From positions 55,471-119,470 of the forward strand of contig JAFEFH010000001.1 in the NCBI GenBank assembly GCA_018240695.1: a DNA stretch of 64,000 nt, in the 5' to 3' direction. Within the stretch, counting starts at the first letter, position 1; each line of letters opens with the position of its first letter. Of the stretch, positions 33,730 to 44,327 are shown piece after piece. Made by a program: the position numbers and the translations under genes. The DNA comes from Pseudomonadota bacterium. Its GTDB lineage: Bacteria; Pseudomonadota; Alphaproteobacteria; Reyranellales; Reyranellaceae. The notes under the pieces are model-generated. The model did no database searches and was not told the origin of the DNA. It worked only from the letters and a program-made list of their open reading frames with translations.

Positions 33730-34479
33730 ATGAACGAGACGTTCCTCTGGTCGCTCGCTGGGACCGGCTTTGTGATCGCTTTTTCCCACGCTGCAATTCC
33801 GACGCACTGGCTGCCCTTCGTCATGGCAGGGCGGGGACAGCGTTGGAGTCATCGGAAGACTCTCTCCGTGGCCGCGCTATGTGGTGCTGGCCATGTTCTG
33901 TTCACCACAGCGCTCGGTGTCCTTGTGGTCTGGCTTGGCATTGAGACCAGCAAATGGACTGGCCACGTTTTTCCCTGGATCGCGGGTGGCGCGCTGATCC
34001 TGTTCGGCCTCTACTATCTCGTCCGACAGGTGCGCGGCGATGGTCACGGCCACAGTCACTTTGGCTCCGGCGGCGGACACGACCACCACGATCATGGTGA
34101 TCATGCACACCACGATCATGGCCATAGTCATGACACGCATGACCATGCACATGGCGCTCACCGGCAGGAAGTGCGTTCAGTCAAAGCGGCCAAATCGGAC
34201 CGCGCGGTCATCCTCGGCCTGCTGACGCTTTTGACCTTCTCGCCCTGCGAGGGGTTTCTGCCGGTCTACCTGTCGGGCATAAGCTACGGCTGGACCGGCT
34301 TTGTGATTCTGAGCGCCATTCTTGCCGTCGCGACGATTGCCGGGATGGTTGTGTTTACCGGCCTCACTCTGTCCGGCATCGAGCGGCTGCCGCTCGGCTT
34401 CTTGGAAAACTACGAGAGTGGAATTCTGGGGACTCTCATTTTTCTCCTGGGTGTCGGCATTATTTTCTTGGGTTTCTAG
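33730..34479 (+). CDS. NicO/RcnA-type nickel/cobalt efflux protein
   Basis: 249 aa. Six predicted helices. Helix 1 has the NicO-like HAAIPTHWLPF (GxxHAxxPxH-type) motif. The central cytoplasmic loop (about 100-150) is extremely His/Asp-rich, more than 20 His in repeats such as HDHHDHGDHAHHDHGHSH, the RcnA-type metal-binding loop. The second half begins LLTLLTFSPCEGFLPVYL. It exports Ni/Co under control of the upstream CsoR-family repressor, with which it forms a two-gene operon. Confidence 0.88.
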   Translation: MNETFLWSLAGTGFVIAFSHAAIPTHWLPFVMAGRGQRWSHRKTLSVAALCGAGHVLFTTALGVLVVWLGIETSKWTGHVFPWIAGGALILFGLYYLVRQVRGDGHGHSHFGSGGGHDHHDHGDHAHHDHGHSHDTHDHAHGAHRQEVRSVKAAKSDRAVILGLLTLLTFSPCEGFLPVYLSGISYGWTGFVILSAILAVATIAGMVVFTGLTLSGIERLPLGFLENYESGILGTLIFLLGVGIIFLGF

Positions 34480-34506
34480 CGTCGGCATCCGACCGCCTCG
34501 ATAAAA

Positions 34507-34728
34507 CTACCGCGCAGGGCGTGTCGCCAGCCACCAGCGCGCCGCGATGAGGGCCCAGATTGCCTCGACCAGACCGAACGGCCAGGCACCTTGGGCAAAG
34601 CCGTAGATCGATCCGAGCACGCACGCAGCCGCGAATGCGAGGATGAACCACGGGCTGCGGCTCTCCAAGCCATAGCAGACCAGCATGGCGGTGACGGCCA
34701 CAAGTCCGAAAAGCGTCAACCCATCCAC
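34507..34728 (-). CDS. small membrane protein at the end of the czc operon
   Basis: 73 aa from a GTG at 34728 with GGAAGAG about 7 nt upstream. Two membrane helices (LTLFGLVAVTAMLVCYGL and WFILAFAAACVLGSIYGFA) are followed by a short tail EAIWALIAARWWLATRP. Small proteins of this pattern are often the last gene of CzcCBA operons. Starts 16 bases after the czcC stop. Function unknown. Confidence 0.65.
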   Translation of the reverse strand: MDGLTLFGLVAVTAMLVCYGLESRSPWFILAFAAACVLGSIYGFAQGAWPFGLVEAIWALIAARWWLATRPAR

Positions 34729-34744
34729 ATCACTCTTCCGGCTC

Positions 34745-36175
34745 CTAGGGCGCCGGGCGCCCCGGTACCTTCTCTGGAGGATGAAGGTAGAGCGATCCCG
34801 CGTCGAACATGGATTGTTGAAGCGCATCCTCGAGCGCAGCCAAAGCCTCGCGCTGTTGCACGACGGCATCGAACCGGGATGCCTCGACGATGACTACCTC
34901 CAGTTCGGCGGTCAGCGTTGCCGAACGGTCGACCTCTCCCAAGCTGAAAGCGCGGTCGATCTGCTGCCTCTGTCGCAACTGGCTTTGCCTCAGGGTATCA
35001 GCCGTTGCCAGTGTGGTCAGCGCTGCACGGTAGCCCGCCGCTGCGCGATCCACGTCGCCGATGATCCGGGCCTGCAAGGCGATGAATTTTGCGGCGGCTT
35101 CGCGGCGGCGGGCCTCGGCCTCGCTGATCGGTCCCTGATTCTGATTGAAAATCGGCAGTTCGAGGGAAATGCCGACGGTATAGAGATTGTCGCCCTGGTC
35201 GTAGGTATAGCCAGGCCCGATGTTGAGGTCGGGATACTGCTTGGCGACCTGGAGCCGCAAGGCCGCCTGAGCCGCTTCGTATTCGGCCAGCGATGACAGC
35301 ACGTCGGGGCGCTCCTGGAGCGCTTTGGCGCGCAGCGATCCGGCCAGCTCGCCGGCCGCGGGCATTGCCGGGGGATTGTCGAACGCGGCGAAATTCAAGG
35401 TCACCGTCTCGATGGCTCGTACCGGCACACCGATCGCTGTTGCCAGAGATGCACGCGCTTCCGCCGCCTGCTTGTCGGACTGCCGTGCGGAGAGGCCGAG
35501 CTGATTGAGGTTGATGCGCTCGCGCGTTACGTCGATGGCCGCTACCTCGCCCGACGCGAACCGCCGCTCTAGCAGGGCGACGAGCTCGCCCTGTATCTGC
35601 AGCCGCCGTTCGATGAAGCGACGGCGACCCTCAGCCGCCCACAGGTCGAGCAGGCCGGATCGCACGTGGCTTCGCACCTGCCAGGAAGCTGTCGCAATAT
35701 CCTGCCGGGCGGCCTCGACAAGGGCGACCGCCTGCGCCGTACGTGCCTCGCGTTTGCCGAAAACCTCCACGACAAAATTGACCAGAAATCCGACAGTCCA
35801 GGGCGAGGGATCGGTGATGACGGTGTGAATCGTAGGAGACAGGTTGAGCGTTGGATTGGGAATCTGCCGTGCCGTCGTGACCCCGGCCTTCGCCAGCGCA
35901 AGTCGGGCTCGCGACACTTCCAGATCGGGGTGGAAATAGAGAGAGGCGAGCGTAAGCCTAGACAGGTCCCATTCGGGCCGGCCGTTGGGCGCAGACCGTT
36001 CCGGCGTGACGCTGTTGAGGAACTGCGACAGGGCCGGGTCGTCGAGAGAGCGCCGCTCCAGCGAGGCCGCGGTTTCTGCCGGTGCGATAGGCTTGGCGGT
36101 ATAGGAAGCGCAGCCCGGCAGTGCGCTCATGCCGAGGAAAAGAGCCGCGCACAGGAGGAAGTTGGGTCGGATCAT
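34745..36175 (-). CDS. czcC: CzcC-type outer membrane efflux lipoprotein
   Basis: 476 aa. Lipoprotein signal with lipobox ALPGC (about residue 22). Two TolC-family repeats: LTLASLYFHPDLEVSRARLALAKAGV ... and SLAEYEAAQAALRLQVAKQYPDLNIGPGYTYDQG, with the second long helix IFNQNQGPISEAEARR. It forms the outer membrane channel of a tripartite heavy-metal pump with the upstream czcA and czcB on the same strand. Confidence 0.92.
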   Translation of the reverse strand: MIRPNFLLCAALFLGMSALPGCASYTAKPIAPAETAASLERRSLDDPALSQFLNSVTPERSAPNGRPEWDLSRLTLASLYFHPDLEVSRARLALAKAGVTTARQIPNPTLNLSPTIHTVITDPSPWTVGFLVNFVVEVFGKREARTAQAVALVEAARQDIATASWQVRSHVRSGLLDLWAAEGRRRFIERRLQIQGELVALLERRFASGEVAAIDVTRERINLNQLGLSARQSDKQAAEARASLATAIGVPVRAIETVTLNFAAFDNPPAMPAAGELAGSLRAKALQERPDVLSSLAEYEAAQAALRLQVAKQYPDLNIGPGYTYDQGDNLYTVGISLELPIFNQNQGPISEAEARRREAAAKFIALQARIIGDVDRAAAGYRAALTTLATADTLRQSQLRQRQQIDRAFSLGEVDRSATLTAELEVVIVEASRFDAVVQQREALAALEDALQQSMFDAGSLYLHPPEKVPGRPAP

Positions 36176-36188
36176 TGGCTACCTGTCT

Positions 36189-39100
36189 CTATTCGGCCGG
36201 TGCGGGGAGATCGGTCGACGGAACGGCAGCATCGGCGCGCCGATGCTCGCGGCGCGTTTCGATCCATTCGTACATCAGCGGCAGCATCAGCAGGGTGAGC
36301 GCCGTCGAGGCGATCAGACCACCGACAACGACCGTCGCCAAAGGCCTTTGCGTCTCTGCACCGACGCCGCGCGCGAGCAGCATTGGCAGCAGCCCCAGGA
36401 TCGCCACAGAGGCGGTCATGAGCACCGGCCGCAGGCGCAGAGCTGCGGCTTCTCGCACGGCTTCGCGTATCGAGCGACCCTGCCGGCGCCGGTCGTTCAT
36501 GAACGAGACCATCACGATGCCGTTCAGCATGGCCACCCCGAAGACCGCAATAAATCCAATGGCCGACGGGACGGACAGGTACTGACCGGTCGCGAAGAGG
36601 CCGATCACGCCGCCTGCCAGTGCAAAGGGCACATTGGCGATGATCAGGGTGGCGTGCGCCACCGAACCGAAGGCCGTGTAGAGCAGGATGAAGATCAGCG
36701 CGATGGTGAGCGGTACGATCAACGACAGCCGTGTCATCGCCCGCTGCTGGTTCTCGAACGATCCACCCCATTCGATGTAGTAGCCGGTCGGCAGAGTTAC
36801 TTGTCGCGCGATGGCGGTGTTGGCGTCGGTGACGAAGGCATCGACGGCGCGGTCGCGCACGTCCATCTGAATCACGGCATAGCGCTGCAACTGCTCACGA
36901 CGGACGAAGGAGTAGCCGTCGTCGACGTCGATGGATGCGAGGCGGCTCAAGGGCACGAGTGCGCCGCCCGGCGTGCGCACCGGGATGTTTCCGATCGCCT
37001 CGATGTCCTTGCGGTACTGCGGCGCCAGCCAGACGGCGATATCGAAGCGCCGAGTGCCGTCGATCAGCGTGCTGACCGTCCGGCCGCCAATGCCTGAGTG
37101 GACGATGTCCAGTACCTCGGACGCGCTGACGCCATAGCGAGCCATCGCGTCGCGGTCGACACGGATGGCGATCTGCGGCTTGCCGATGTTGGCTTCGAGC
37201 GACAGGTCGGCCACGCCTTTGACGCCCGTAAGCACGTTCTTGATCTGGCCCGACAGGCGATCGAGCATTCCGAGGTCTGGGCCGTAGAGCTTCAGCGCGA
37301 GTGTGGCACGCACGCCGGAGATCAGTTCCTCGACGCGCGACTGGATGGGTTGGGTCGCCGTGGCGACCACCGTCGGCAGTTCCTTTTCGAGGCGATCCTG
37401 CATTTCGGCGGCGAGTTCCTGGAACGACATCGCCTTGGGCCACTCGCCGATCGACTTGAGGGTGACGTTGACCTCCATGTAGTTGACGTCGCTGGTCTCG
37501 CCTTTCTCCGCCCTGCCGATGGTCGCCAGAGTCGAGACGACCTGCGAGAAGGTCTTGAGTGTACTGTCGACCTGACTGGAGACGCGGATCGATTCATCGA
37601 GCGAAGTAGACGGAATTCCGACAATCCGGAACTGGATCATGCCTTCCTGGAGGGCGGGCATGAATTCCTTGCCGAGAAAGGGAAACAGCAAGAGCGACAT
37701 CGTGAGCAGAGCGGAGGCCGCCGCGACTGCCAGACCCTTGTGGGCCAACGACCGTTCAAGTAGCGGCAGATAGACCGATTTCACCGCGTGGATGATGAAC
37801 GTGTCCTTCTCGGCTTTCGGCTTCAGCAGCAGCGCCGACAGGACCGGGATCAACGTCATCGTGAGCACGAGCGAGCCGATCATCGCGAAGGTAATGGTGA
37901 ACGCCATCGGCTTGAACAGCTTGCCTTCCATGTCGGTCAGGCTGAACAGTGGCAGGAAGACTACGATGATGATCAGGATGGCGAAGGCAATCGGGTTGGC
38001 GACCTCGCTCGCAGCCTTGAAAATGATCGCGCTTCGGCTCTCGCCGCTTTCCTTGCTATGGCTGAGCAGCCGGTAGCTATTCTCGACCATGACGACGGCG
38101 CCGTCGACCATCATGCCGATGCCGATCGCCAGCCCGGCCAGCGACATCAGGTTGGCCGACAGGCCGGTCGCCTGCATCAGAATGAAGGCGATCAGCATGG
38201 CGAACGGCAGGGCCACGATTACCACCACCGCCGAGCGCAGTTCGCCCAGGAAGAGGAACAGCACGATCGCCACCAGAATCGAGCCTTCGATCAGCGCGCG
38301 CTCGGCCGTTCCGATCGCCTTATCCACGAGTTCGGTGCGGTCGTAGACCGGAGTCAGCGTCACGCCCTTGGGAAGCGCCTTGCGGGCCACCTCCAGCTTC
38401 GCCTTCACTGCCTGGGCCACCTTGGCGGCGTTCTCACCGAAGCGCTGAAGGGCGATGCCGAGGACGACTTCCTTGCCGTCTCTCGTGACCGCGCCGAAGC
38501 GCAGTCCGGGTGCCTCCTTTACTTCGGCGACATCGCGGATACGGATCGGCGTGTTCTCGCGCGTCGCGATGACGACATTTTCGATGTCCGACACGCTCGC
38601 CACTCGGCCAAGGCCGCGCACCAGGAACTGTTCCTTGCCGCGATCGATGTACTGGCCGCCGACCTGCCGGTTGTTCGCATCGATCGCCTCGACGACCTCG
38701 CGGAATCCGAGCCCGTATTTGATCAGCCGACGCGGGTCGATCTGGATCTGGTACTGCTTTTCGAGGCCGCCCCAGGACACGACATCGTCGACGCCGGGCG
38801 CGGTACGCAGCAGCAGTCGAACGGTCCAATCCTGCAGGGTGCGTAGGTCCATGTTGGAGAATTTGGGATCGGTCGCTTCGACCGTGTACCAGAGCACCTG
38901 TCCCAAGCCTGTCGAGTTGGGTCCTAGTTCGGGCTCGCCGTATCCGGCGGGCAGACGGGCCTTGGCCTCGATCAGCTTCTCGCCCACGAGCCGGCGGGCA
39001 AAATAGATGTCAGTCGAATCGGCGAAGTAGACGGTCACGTAAGACAGGCCGAATAGCGACACGGACCGCACTTGCTCGACGCCGGGCAATCCGGCCATCG

Positions 39101-39314
39101 ACGTCTCGATCGGGGTAGTGAGAAGGGTCTCGACGTCCTCTGCCGCGAGTCCGGGCGACTCGGTGTAGATGACCACCTGCACCGGGGTCACGTCGGGGAA
39201 CGCATCGACAGGTACCTGCTGGAACGCGCGCACGCCCAGGAAGACGACGAGCGTGAAGGCCACGAGCACCAGCAGCTTGTAGCGAAGGGACAACTCGACG
39301 ATCACGGTCAGCAT
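36189..39314 (-). CDS. czcA: CzcA-type RND heavy-metal pump
   Basis: 1041 aa, the full HME-RND length. N-terminal helix then VPVDAFPDVTPVQVVIYTESPGLAAEDVE; the proton-relay motif in helix 4 is GIGMMVDGAVVMVEN with both Asp and Glu. Twelve membrane helices are visible, with a C-terminal VFGVAMLNGIVMVSFMNDRRRQG. HME1/CzcA-like sequence suggests Zn/Co/Cd rather than Cu. It lies 13 bases after czcC in gene order B-A-C. Confidence 0.94.
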   Translation of the reverse strand: MLTVIVELSLRYKLLVLVAFTLVVFLGVRAFQQVPVDAFPDVTPVQVVIYTESPGLAAEDVETLLTTPIETSMAGLPGVEQVRSVSLFGLSYVTVYFADSTDIYFARRLVGEKLIEAKARLPAGYGEPELGPNSTGLGQVLWYTVEATDPKFSNMDLRTLQDWTVRLLLRTAPGVDDVVSWGGLEKQYQIQIDPRRLIKYGLGFREVVEAIDANNRQVGGQYIDRGKEQFLVRGLGRVASVSDIENVVIATRENTPIRIRDVAEVKEAPGLRFGAVTRDGKEVVLGIALQRFGENAAKVAQAVKAKLEVARKALPKGVTLTPVYDRTELVDKAIGTAERALIEGSILVAIVLFLFLGELRSAVVVIVALPFAMLIAFILMQATGLSANLMSLAGLAIGIGMMVDGAVVMVENSYRLLSHSKESGESRSAIIFKAASEVANPIAFAILIIIVVFLPLFSLTDMEGKLFKPMAFTITFAMIGSLVLTMTLIPVLSALLLKPKAEKDTFIIHAVKSVYLPLLERSLAHKGLAVAAASALLTMSLLLFPFLGKEFMPALQEGMIQFRIVGIPSTSLDESIRVSSQVDSTLKTFSQVVSTLATIGRAEKGETSDVNYMEVNVTLKSIGEWPKAMSFQELAAEMQDRLEKELPTVVATATQPIQSRVEELISGVRATLALKLYGPDLGMLDRLSGQIKNVLTGVKGVADLSLEANIGKPQIAIRVDRDAMARYGVSASEVLDIVHSGIGGRTVSTLIDGTRRFDIAVWLAPQYRKDIEAIGNIPVRTPGGALVPLSRLASIDVDDGYSFVRREQLQRYAVIQMDVRDRAVDAFVTDANTAIARQVTLPTGYYIEWGGSFENQQRAMTRLSLIVPLTIALIFILLYTAFGSVAHATLIIANVPFALAGGVIGLFATGQYLSVPSAIGFIAVFGVAMLNGIVMVSFMNDRRRQGRSIREAVREAAALRLRPVLMTASVAILGLLPMLLARGVGAETQRPLATVVVGGLIASTALTLLMLPLMYEWIETRREHRRADAAVPSTDLPAPAE

Positions 39315-39326
39315 TCTTCCGAGCTC

Positions 39327-40514
39327 CTAGTGCGCATCACCGATTTGCGATTTCAGCAGTCGAGCCTTCAGGGCATAGGCGCCTTCGACCACGACTTCGT
39401 CGCCCGCTTCGAGGCCCGACTTCACGGTGACCATCCCGCCATTACGCGCTCCTATCTCCACGGGAAGGGGCTCGAACCCGTCCCCGCGGGCGACAAACGC
39501 CGTCATCTGGCCCTGCAACAGCACGAGGGCGCTTTCGGGAACGCGGAGGGCCGCCGTGCGTGCAGCCTTGTCGATCGCAACGTCGGCGAACAGCCCGGGC
39601 TTCAGGCGGTTGCCGGGATTGGCGATCTCGACCCGCGCCATGGCGGTGCGCGTGTCCTTGTCGAGGATGTTGCCAATGTAGGTGACGATGCCTCTGAAGC
39701 GTTCTTTCGGATAGGCGCTCACGGACACGAGCGCCGTGGCGCCGACCGCGACATCGCCGAAATCGCGGTCATACAGGCTCGTCTCCACCCAGACGGTCAA
39801 GAGGTCGGCGATGGCGAACATCGATTGATAGCCTTGGGCGTACTCGCCCAGCACTGCGGTCCGCTCGACGACGGTTCCTGCAAGCGGGGAAGTAACCGAC
39901 AGCAGGGCTGTCGGCGTCCCGGCAGCCGGCACGATCGGCACTTCGAGCGTGGTGAGCTTGGCCTGGACCGCGGAGACGGCGGCCTGCGCCCGTTCGAAGT
40001 CGGAGCGTGCGCGCAGGACATCCTTCTGCGCCATCGCGCCGTCGGTGGAGAGCTTTTCGGAACGGTCGAGGCTGCTCTTCGCCAGCGTCATTTCGGCCTG
40101 GCTCTGCTGGAGTGCCGTGCGCAGTTCGGCGAGTTCGGGGCTCTGCAGCGTGGCGAGGCTCTTTCCGGCGGCCACCGTGTCTCCGAGATCGACGTCGACC
40201 TTCACTACCCGCCCGGCGATCGGCGGCGTGACCCGCGCGAACTTGTTGCGGTTCGGGCTGACCGTGCCGAAGGCCTGGATCGTTTCGGCGCGTTCGACCC
40301 GCTCGATTTTCTCGACCTTGATGCCCGCGCGCCGCCTTTCGTCGGCACCCAGGGTGAGGGTCGGCTCCTTGTCGTGTTGCCCGGCAGGCGTGGGCTTCTC
40401 CGCTCTGTCGGTAGACGCGCTGCTGGAGGCAAAATGAACTGCGACGGCCCCCGCCAACGCGAAGGCGATTGCCAATCCAAGCCAGAGAAAACGTCGTTGA
40501 TGTGGTCGAGACAT
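39327..40514 (-). CDS. czcB: CzcB-type membrane fusion protein
   Basis: 395 aa from the ATG at 40514; the open frame upstream is not protein-like. A membrane anchor (RFLWLGLAIAFALAGAVAVHF) is followed by the barrel-sandwich/lipoyl half motif VTPPIAGRVVKVDVDLGDTVAAG, a coiled-coil hairpin (about 130-215), the second lipoyl half LLSVTSPLAGTVVERTAVLGEY, and beta-barrel and membrane-proximal domains. It bridges CzcA and CzcC. First gene of the czcBAC plus small-membrane-protein operon. Confidence 0.92.
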   Translation of the reverse strand: MSRPHQRRFLWLGLAIAFALAGAVAVHFASSSASTDRAEKPTPAGQHDKEPTLTLGADERRRAGIKVEKIERVERAETIQAFGTVSPNRNKFARVTPPIAGRVVKVDVDLGDTVAAGKSLATLQSPELAELRTALQQSQAEMTLAKSSLDRSEKLSTDGAMAQKDVLRARSDFERAQAAVSAVQAKLTTLEVPIVPAAGTPTALLSVTSPLAGTVVERTAVLGEYAQGYQSMFAIADLLTVWVETSLYDRDFGDVAVGATALVSVSAYPKERFRGIVTYIGNILDKDTRTAMARVEIANPGNRLKPGLFADVAIDKAARTAALRVPESALVLLQGQMTAFVARGDGFEPLPVEIGARNGGMVTVKSGLEAGDEVVVEGAYALKARLLKSQIGDAH

Positions 40515-40628
40515 GCCGTCGCCCTCGTCGAAATACGGGCAAGCGGCGATTGTCGCCCTCACATGCTTACCCGACTGAGATCATGAGAAGCACGAAGCGG
40601 GCGCGTGGCCTGCCTCTGTGCATTCAGC

Positions 40629-41009
40629 TCAGTCGAGGAGCGGCGGACCGCGCGGTCTGAAGGAAGCGTGAAGAGCCGGGACGCCGATGTCCGGGGCGCG
40701 CGGTTGCGGCAGGCGAACGAATCTCCTGCCGGAAGCGTGTGCGGCATCGGGCGGTAAGAGGACGCCGCACGGAGCGGCGCTGCCGACGAGGTCGTTCGGA
40801 ACGCGGCAGACCACACGACCGCAGAACGGGCACAGTGCTTCCTGTTCGCCGTCTTGCGTCAGAGTCTCGTTTGCGGTTCCGAAGGACGTGGCTGAGAGCG
40901 ACGTCACCGTCTTGGCGTTCGCATTGGCTGCCGCGAACGACAACGTATTGATCAGGAGAAGGGCGAGAGAAAACAGCGCGGCCCGAGTCATCCATTTGAC
41001 GCCAGACAT
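40629..41009 (-). CDS. DUF2946-like small exported protein
   Basis: 126 aa from the ATG at 41009 (an ATG at 40991 is also in frame). Signal-anchor (RAALFSLALLLINTLSFAAAN) then a domain with CPFCGRVVC and a C-terminal tail ending ALHASFRPRGPPLLD, the pattern of the DUF2946 family found beside copper and zinc efflux genes. The CxxC and further Cys suggest metal binding in the periplasm. It lies between zntA and czcB on the same strand. Confidence 0.72.
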   Translation of the reverse strand: MSGVKWMTRAALFSLALLLINTLSFAAANANAKTVTSLSATSFGTANETLTQDGEQEALCPFCGRVVCRVPNDLVGSAAPCGVLLPPDAAHASGRRFVRLPQPRAPDIGVPALHASFRPRGPPLLD

Positions 41010-41115
41010 CTTCACGTCGGCGACGATCGGGCAGAGAGGGTGAACGGACGCGACGTGAGCATCACCGATCATACCGCAGTCGCGAAATGTAATGCTATTA
41101 CCCGCGACCGTTCCA

Positions 41116-43263
<2,148 letters not shown>

Positions 43264-43295
43264 GGCGCTACCTCGACAAATGCGATGGGGCACCC

Positions 43296-43326
43296 TACAT
43301 GCACCCTCTAGTCGCTAGAAGGTCAA
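43296..43326 (-). promoter_or_regulatory. MerR-family promoter/operator of zntA
   Basis: On the minus strand: TTGACC (43326-43321), a 19-bp spacer with the dyad ACCTTCTAG...CTAGAGGGT, and CATGTA (43301-43296). The elongated spacer with a centred dyad is diagnostic of ZntR/CadR/PbrR-activated promoters. Confidence 0.78.
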
Positions 43327-43339
43327 GAGCGGAGGCACC

Positions 43340-43735
43340 ATGCTGACGATCGGTCATTTGGCCCGAAAGACGTCCACGAAAGTCCCAACCATCCGTTTCT
43401 ATGAAAAAAGCGGCCTTTTGCCAGCGCCAGAGCGCACCAGCGGCAATTACCGGGCATATGAGCAGTTGCATCTCGGCCGGCTAAGTTTCATTCGTCGGGC
43501 ACGCGATCTGGGTTTTTCGCTCGATCAGGTCCGTGCGTTACTCTCCCTCGCTGATGATCGCGATCAGTCGTGTGCCGCCGTTGATACCATCGCCAACGAA
43601 CACAGGACGGAAATTGAACGCAAAATCCGCGACCTACAGGCTCTAAAGATCGAGCTCGACAGCATCATCGACAGCTGTGGCTGCGGCACGGTTGCGGAGT
43701 GCAGAATCATCGAGACGTTGTCGCCAGCAAGCTGA
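43340..43735 (+). CDS. MerR-family Zn/Cd/Pb regulator (ZntR/CadR-like)
   Basis: 131 aa. N-terminal winged helix: TIGHLARKTSTKVPTIRFYE and SGNYRAYEQLHLGRLSFIRRARDLGFSL. The dimer helix begins with Cys78 (QSCAAV), and the metal loop carries Cys113, Cys115 and Cys121 (DSCGCGTVAEC), the Zn/Cd/Pb type spacing. It should bind the dyad at 43302-43320 and activate the divergent zntA. Confidence 0.92.
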   Translation: MLTIGHLARKTSTKVPTIRFYEKSGLLPAPERTSGNYRAYEQLHLGRLSFIRRARDLGFSLDQVRALLSLADDRDQSCAAVDTIANEHRTEIERKIRDLQALKIELDSIIDSCGCGTVAECRIIETLSPAS

Positions 43736-43756
43736 GAGTATGGAAGAACGGCCCAA

Positions 43757-44000
43757 ATGAAGTCCGTCATTGTCTATGCTCGCGCGCGCTTGCCGAAATC
43801 GCCGGCTGCTTCGCATTCTGGTCGTGGCTTCGGCTTGCTGCATCGATCTGGTGGCTGGGCCCAGGCGTTGCGGCCCTCATATTCTTTGCGTTTCTGGTGA
43901 CCTTGGTAGCGACCGTGGACGAGCTTACGCGGCTTATGGGGGGTGTCTACACTGTTGCGCCTCTTTTCAAACTGACCGGCGGCCACGAGGCCCCGTCTAA
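43757..44000 (+). pseudogene. frameshifted YnfA/UPF0060 membrane protein
   Basis: The ATG at 43757 reads MKSVIVYA and then shifts. A second frame gives ALAEIAGCFAFWSWLRLAAS and LGPGVAALIFFAFLVTLV, and a third gives GRAYAAYGG. Together these are the conserved blocks of UPF0060 (YnfA), normally about 108 aa with four helices. At least two frameshifts are present and the C-terminal helix is degraded. Confidence 0.72.
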
Positions 44001-44007
44001 CCATCGC

Positions 44008-44151
44008 TCACCGATTGTCTGGTAATTCGATACCTTCTTCCGCGACTCCCGGTTCTTCGATGCCTTCCTCTTCGATGCCGGGCTCTTCGATACCTTCCTG
44101 TTCGCTACCCACTTCCTCGACGCCTCCGTCCTTCTTCCTTTTCGGTGTCAT
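44008..44151 (-). CDS. 47-aa acidic pentapeptide-repeat microprotein
   Basis: ATG at 44151, preceded by CCGGAG with 8-nt spacing, opens a 47-residue frame. A basic head (TPKRKKDGG) is followed by repeats of a Glu-rich pentamer of the type G-(I/V)-(E/A)-E-(P/E) in about six copies, then LPDNR. The underlying DNA is a 15-base tandem repeat with synonymous differences, which favours a selected protein. No family recognised. It overlaps nothing else except the degraded ynfA tail. Confidence 0.55.
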   Translation of the reverse strand: MTPKRKKDGGVEEVGSEQEGIEEPGIEEEGIEEPGVAEEGIELPDNR

Positions 44152-44327
44152 GAATAATCTCCGGAGTTGTTGGCCTTTAATGCTGCTACCCCGCGATGGT
44201 TGCGATAATCCTCTTACCTAAAATGCACAGGGTTTGGGGGGCCGCCTCGGCCGTGGCTTATTCCTGGGAGCGATACGAGTGCTAAGCGTAATATCGTAAC
44301 CTTTGGGCACGGTGCTATACGCGCCGC

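Noticed and set aside
44036..44120. Non-coding minisatellite or CRISPR-like array
   Set aside because: Repeats are 15 bases without spacers and are explained by the pentapeptide repeats of the 47-aa ORF.
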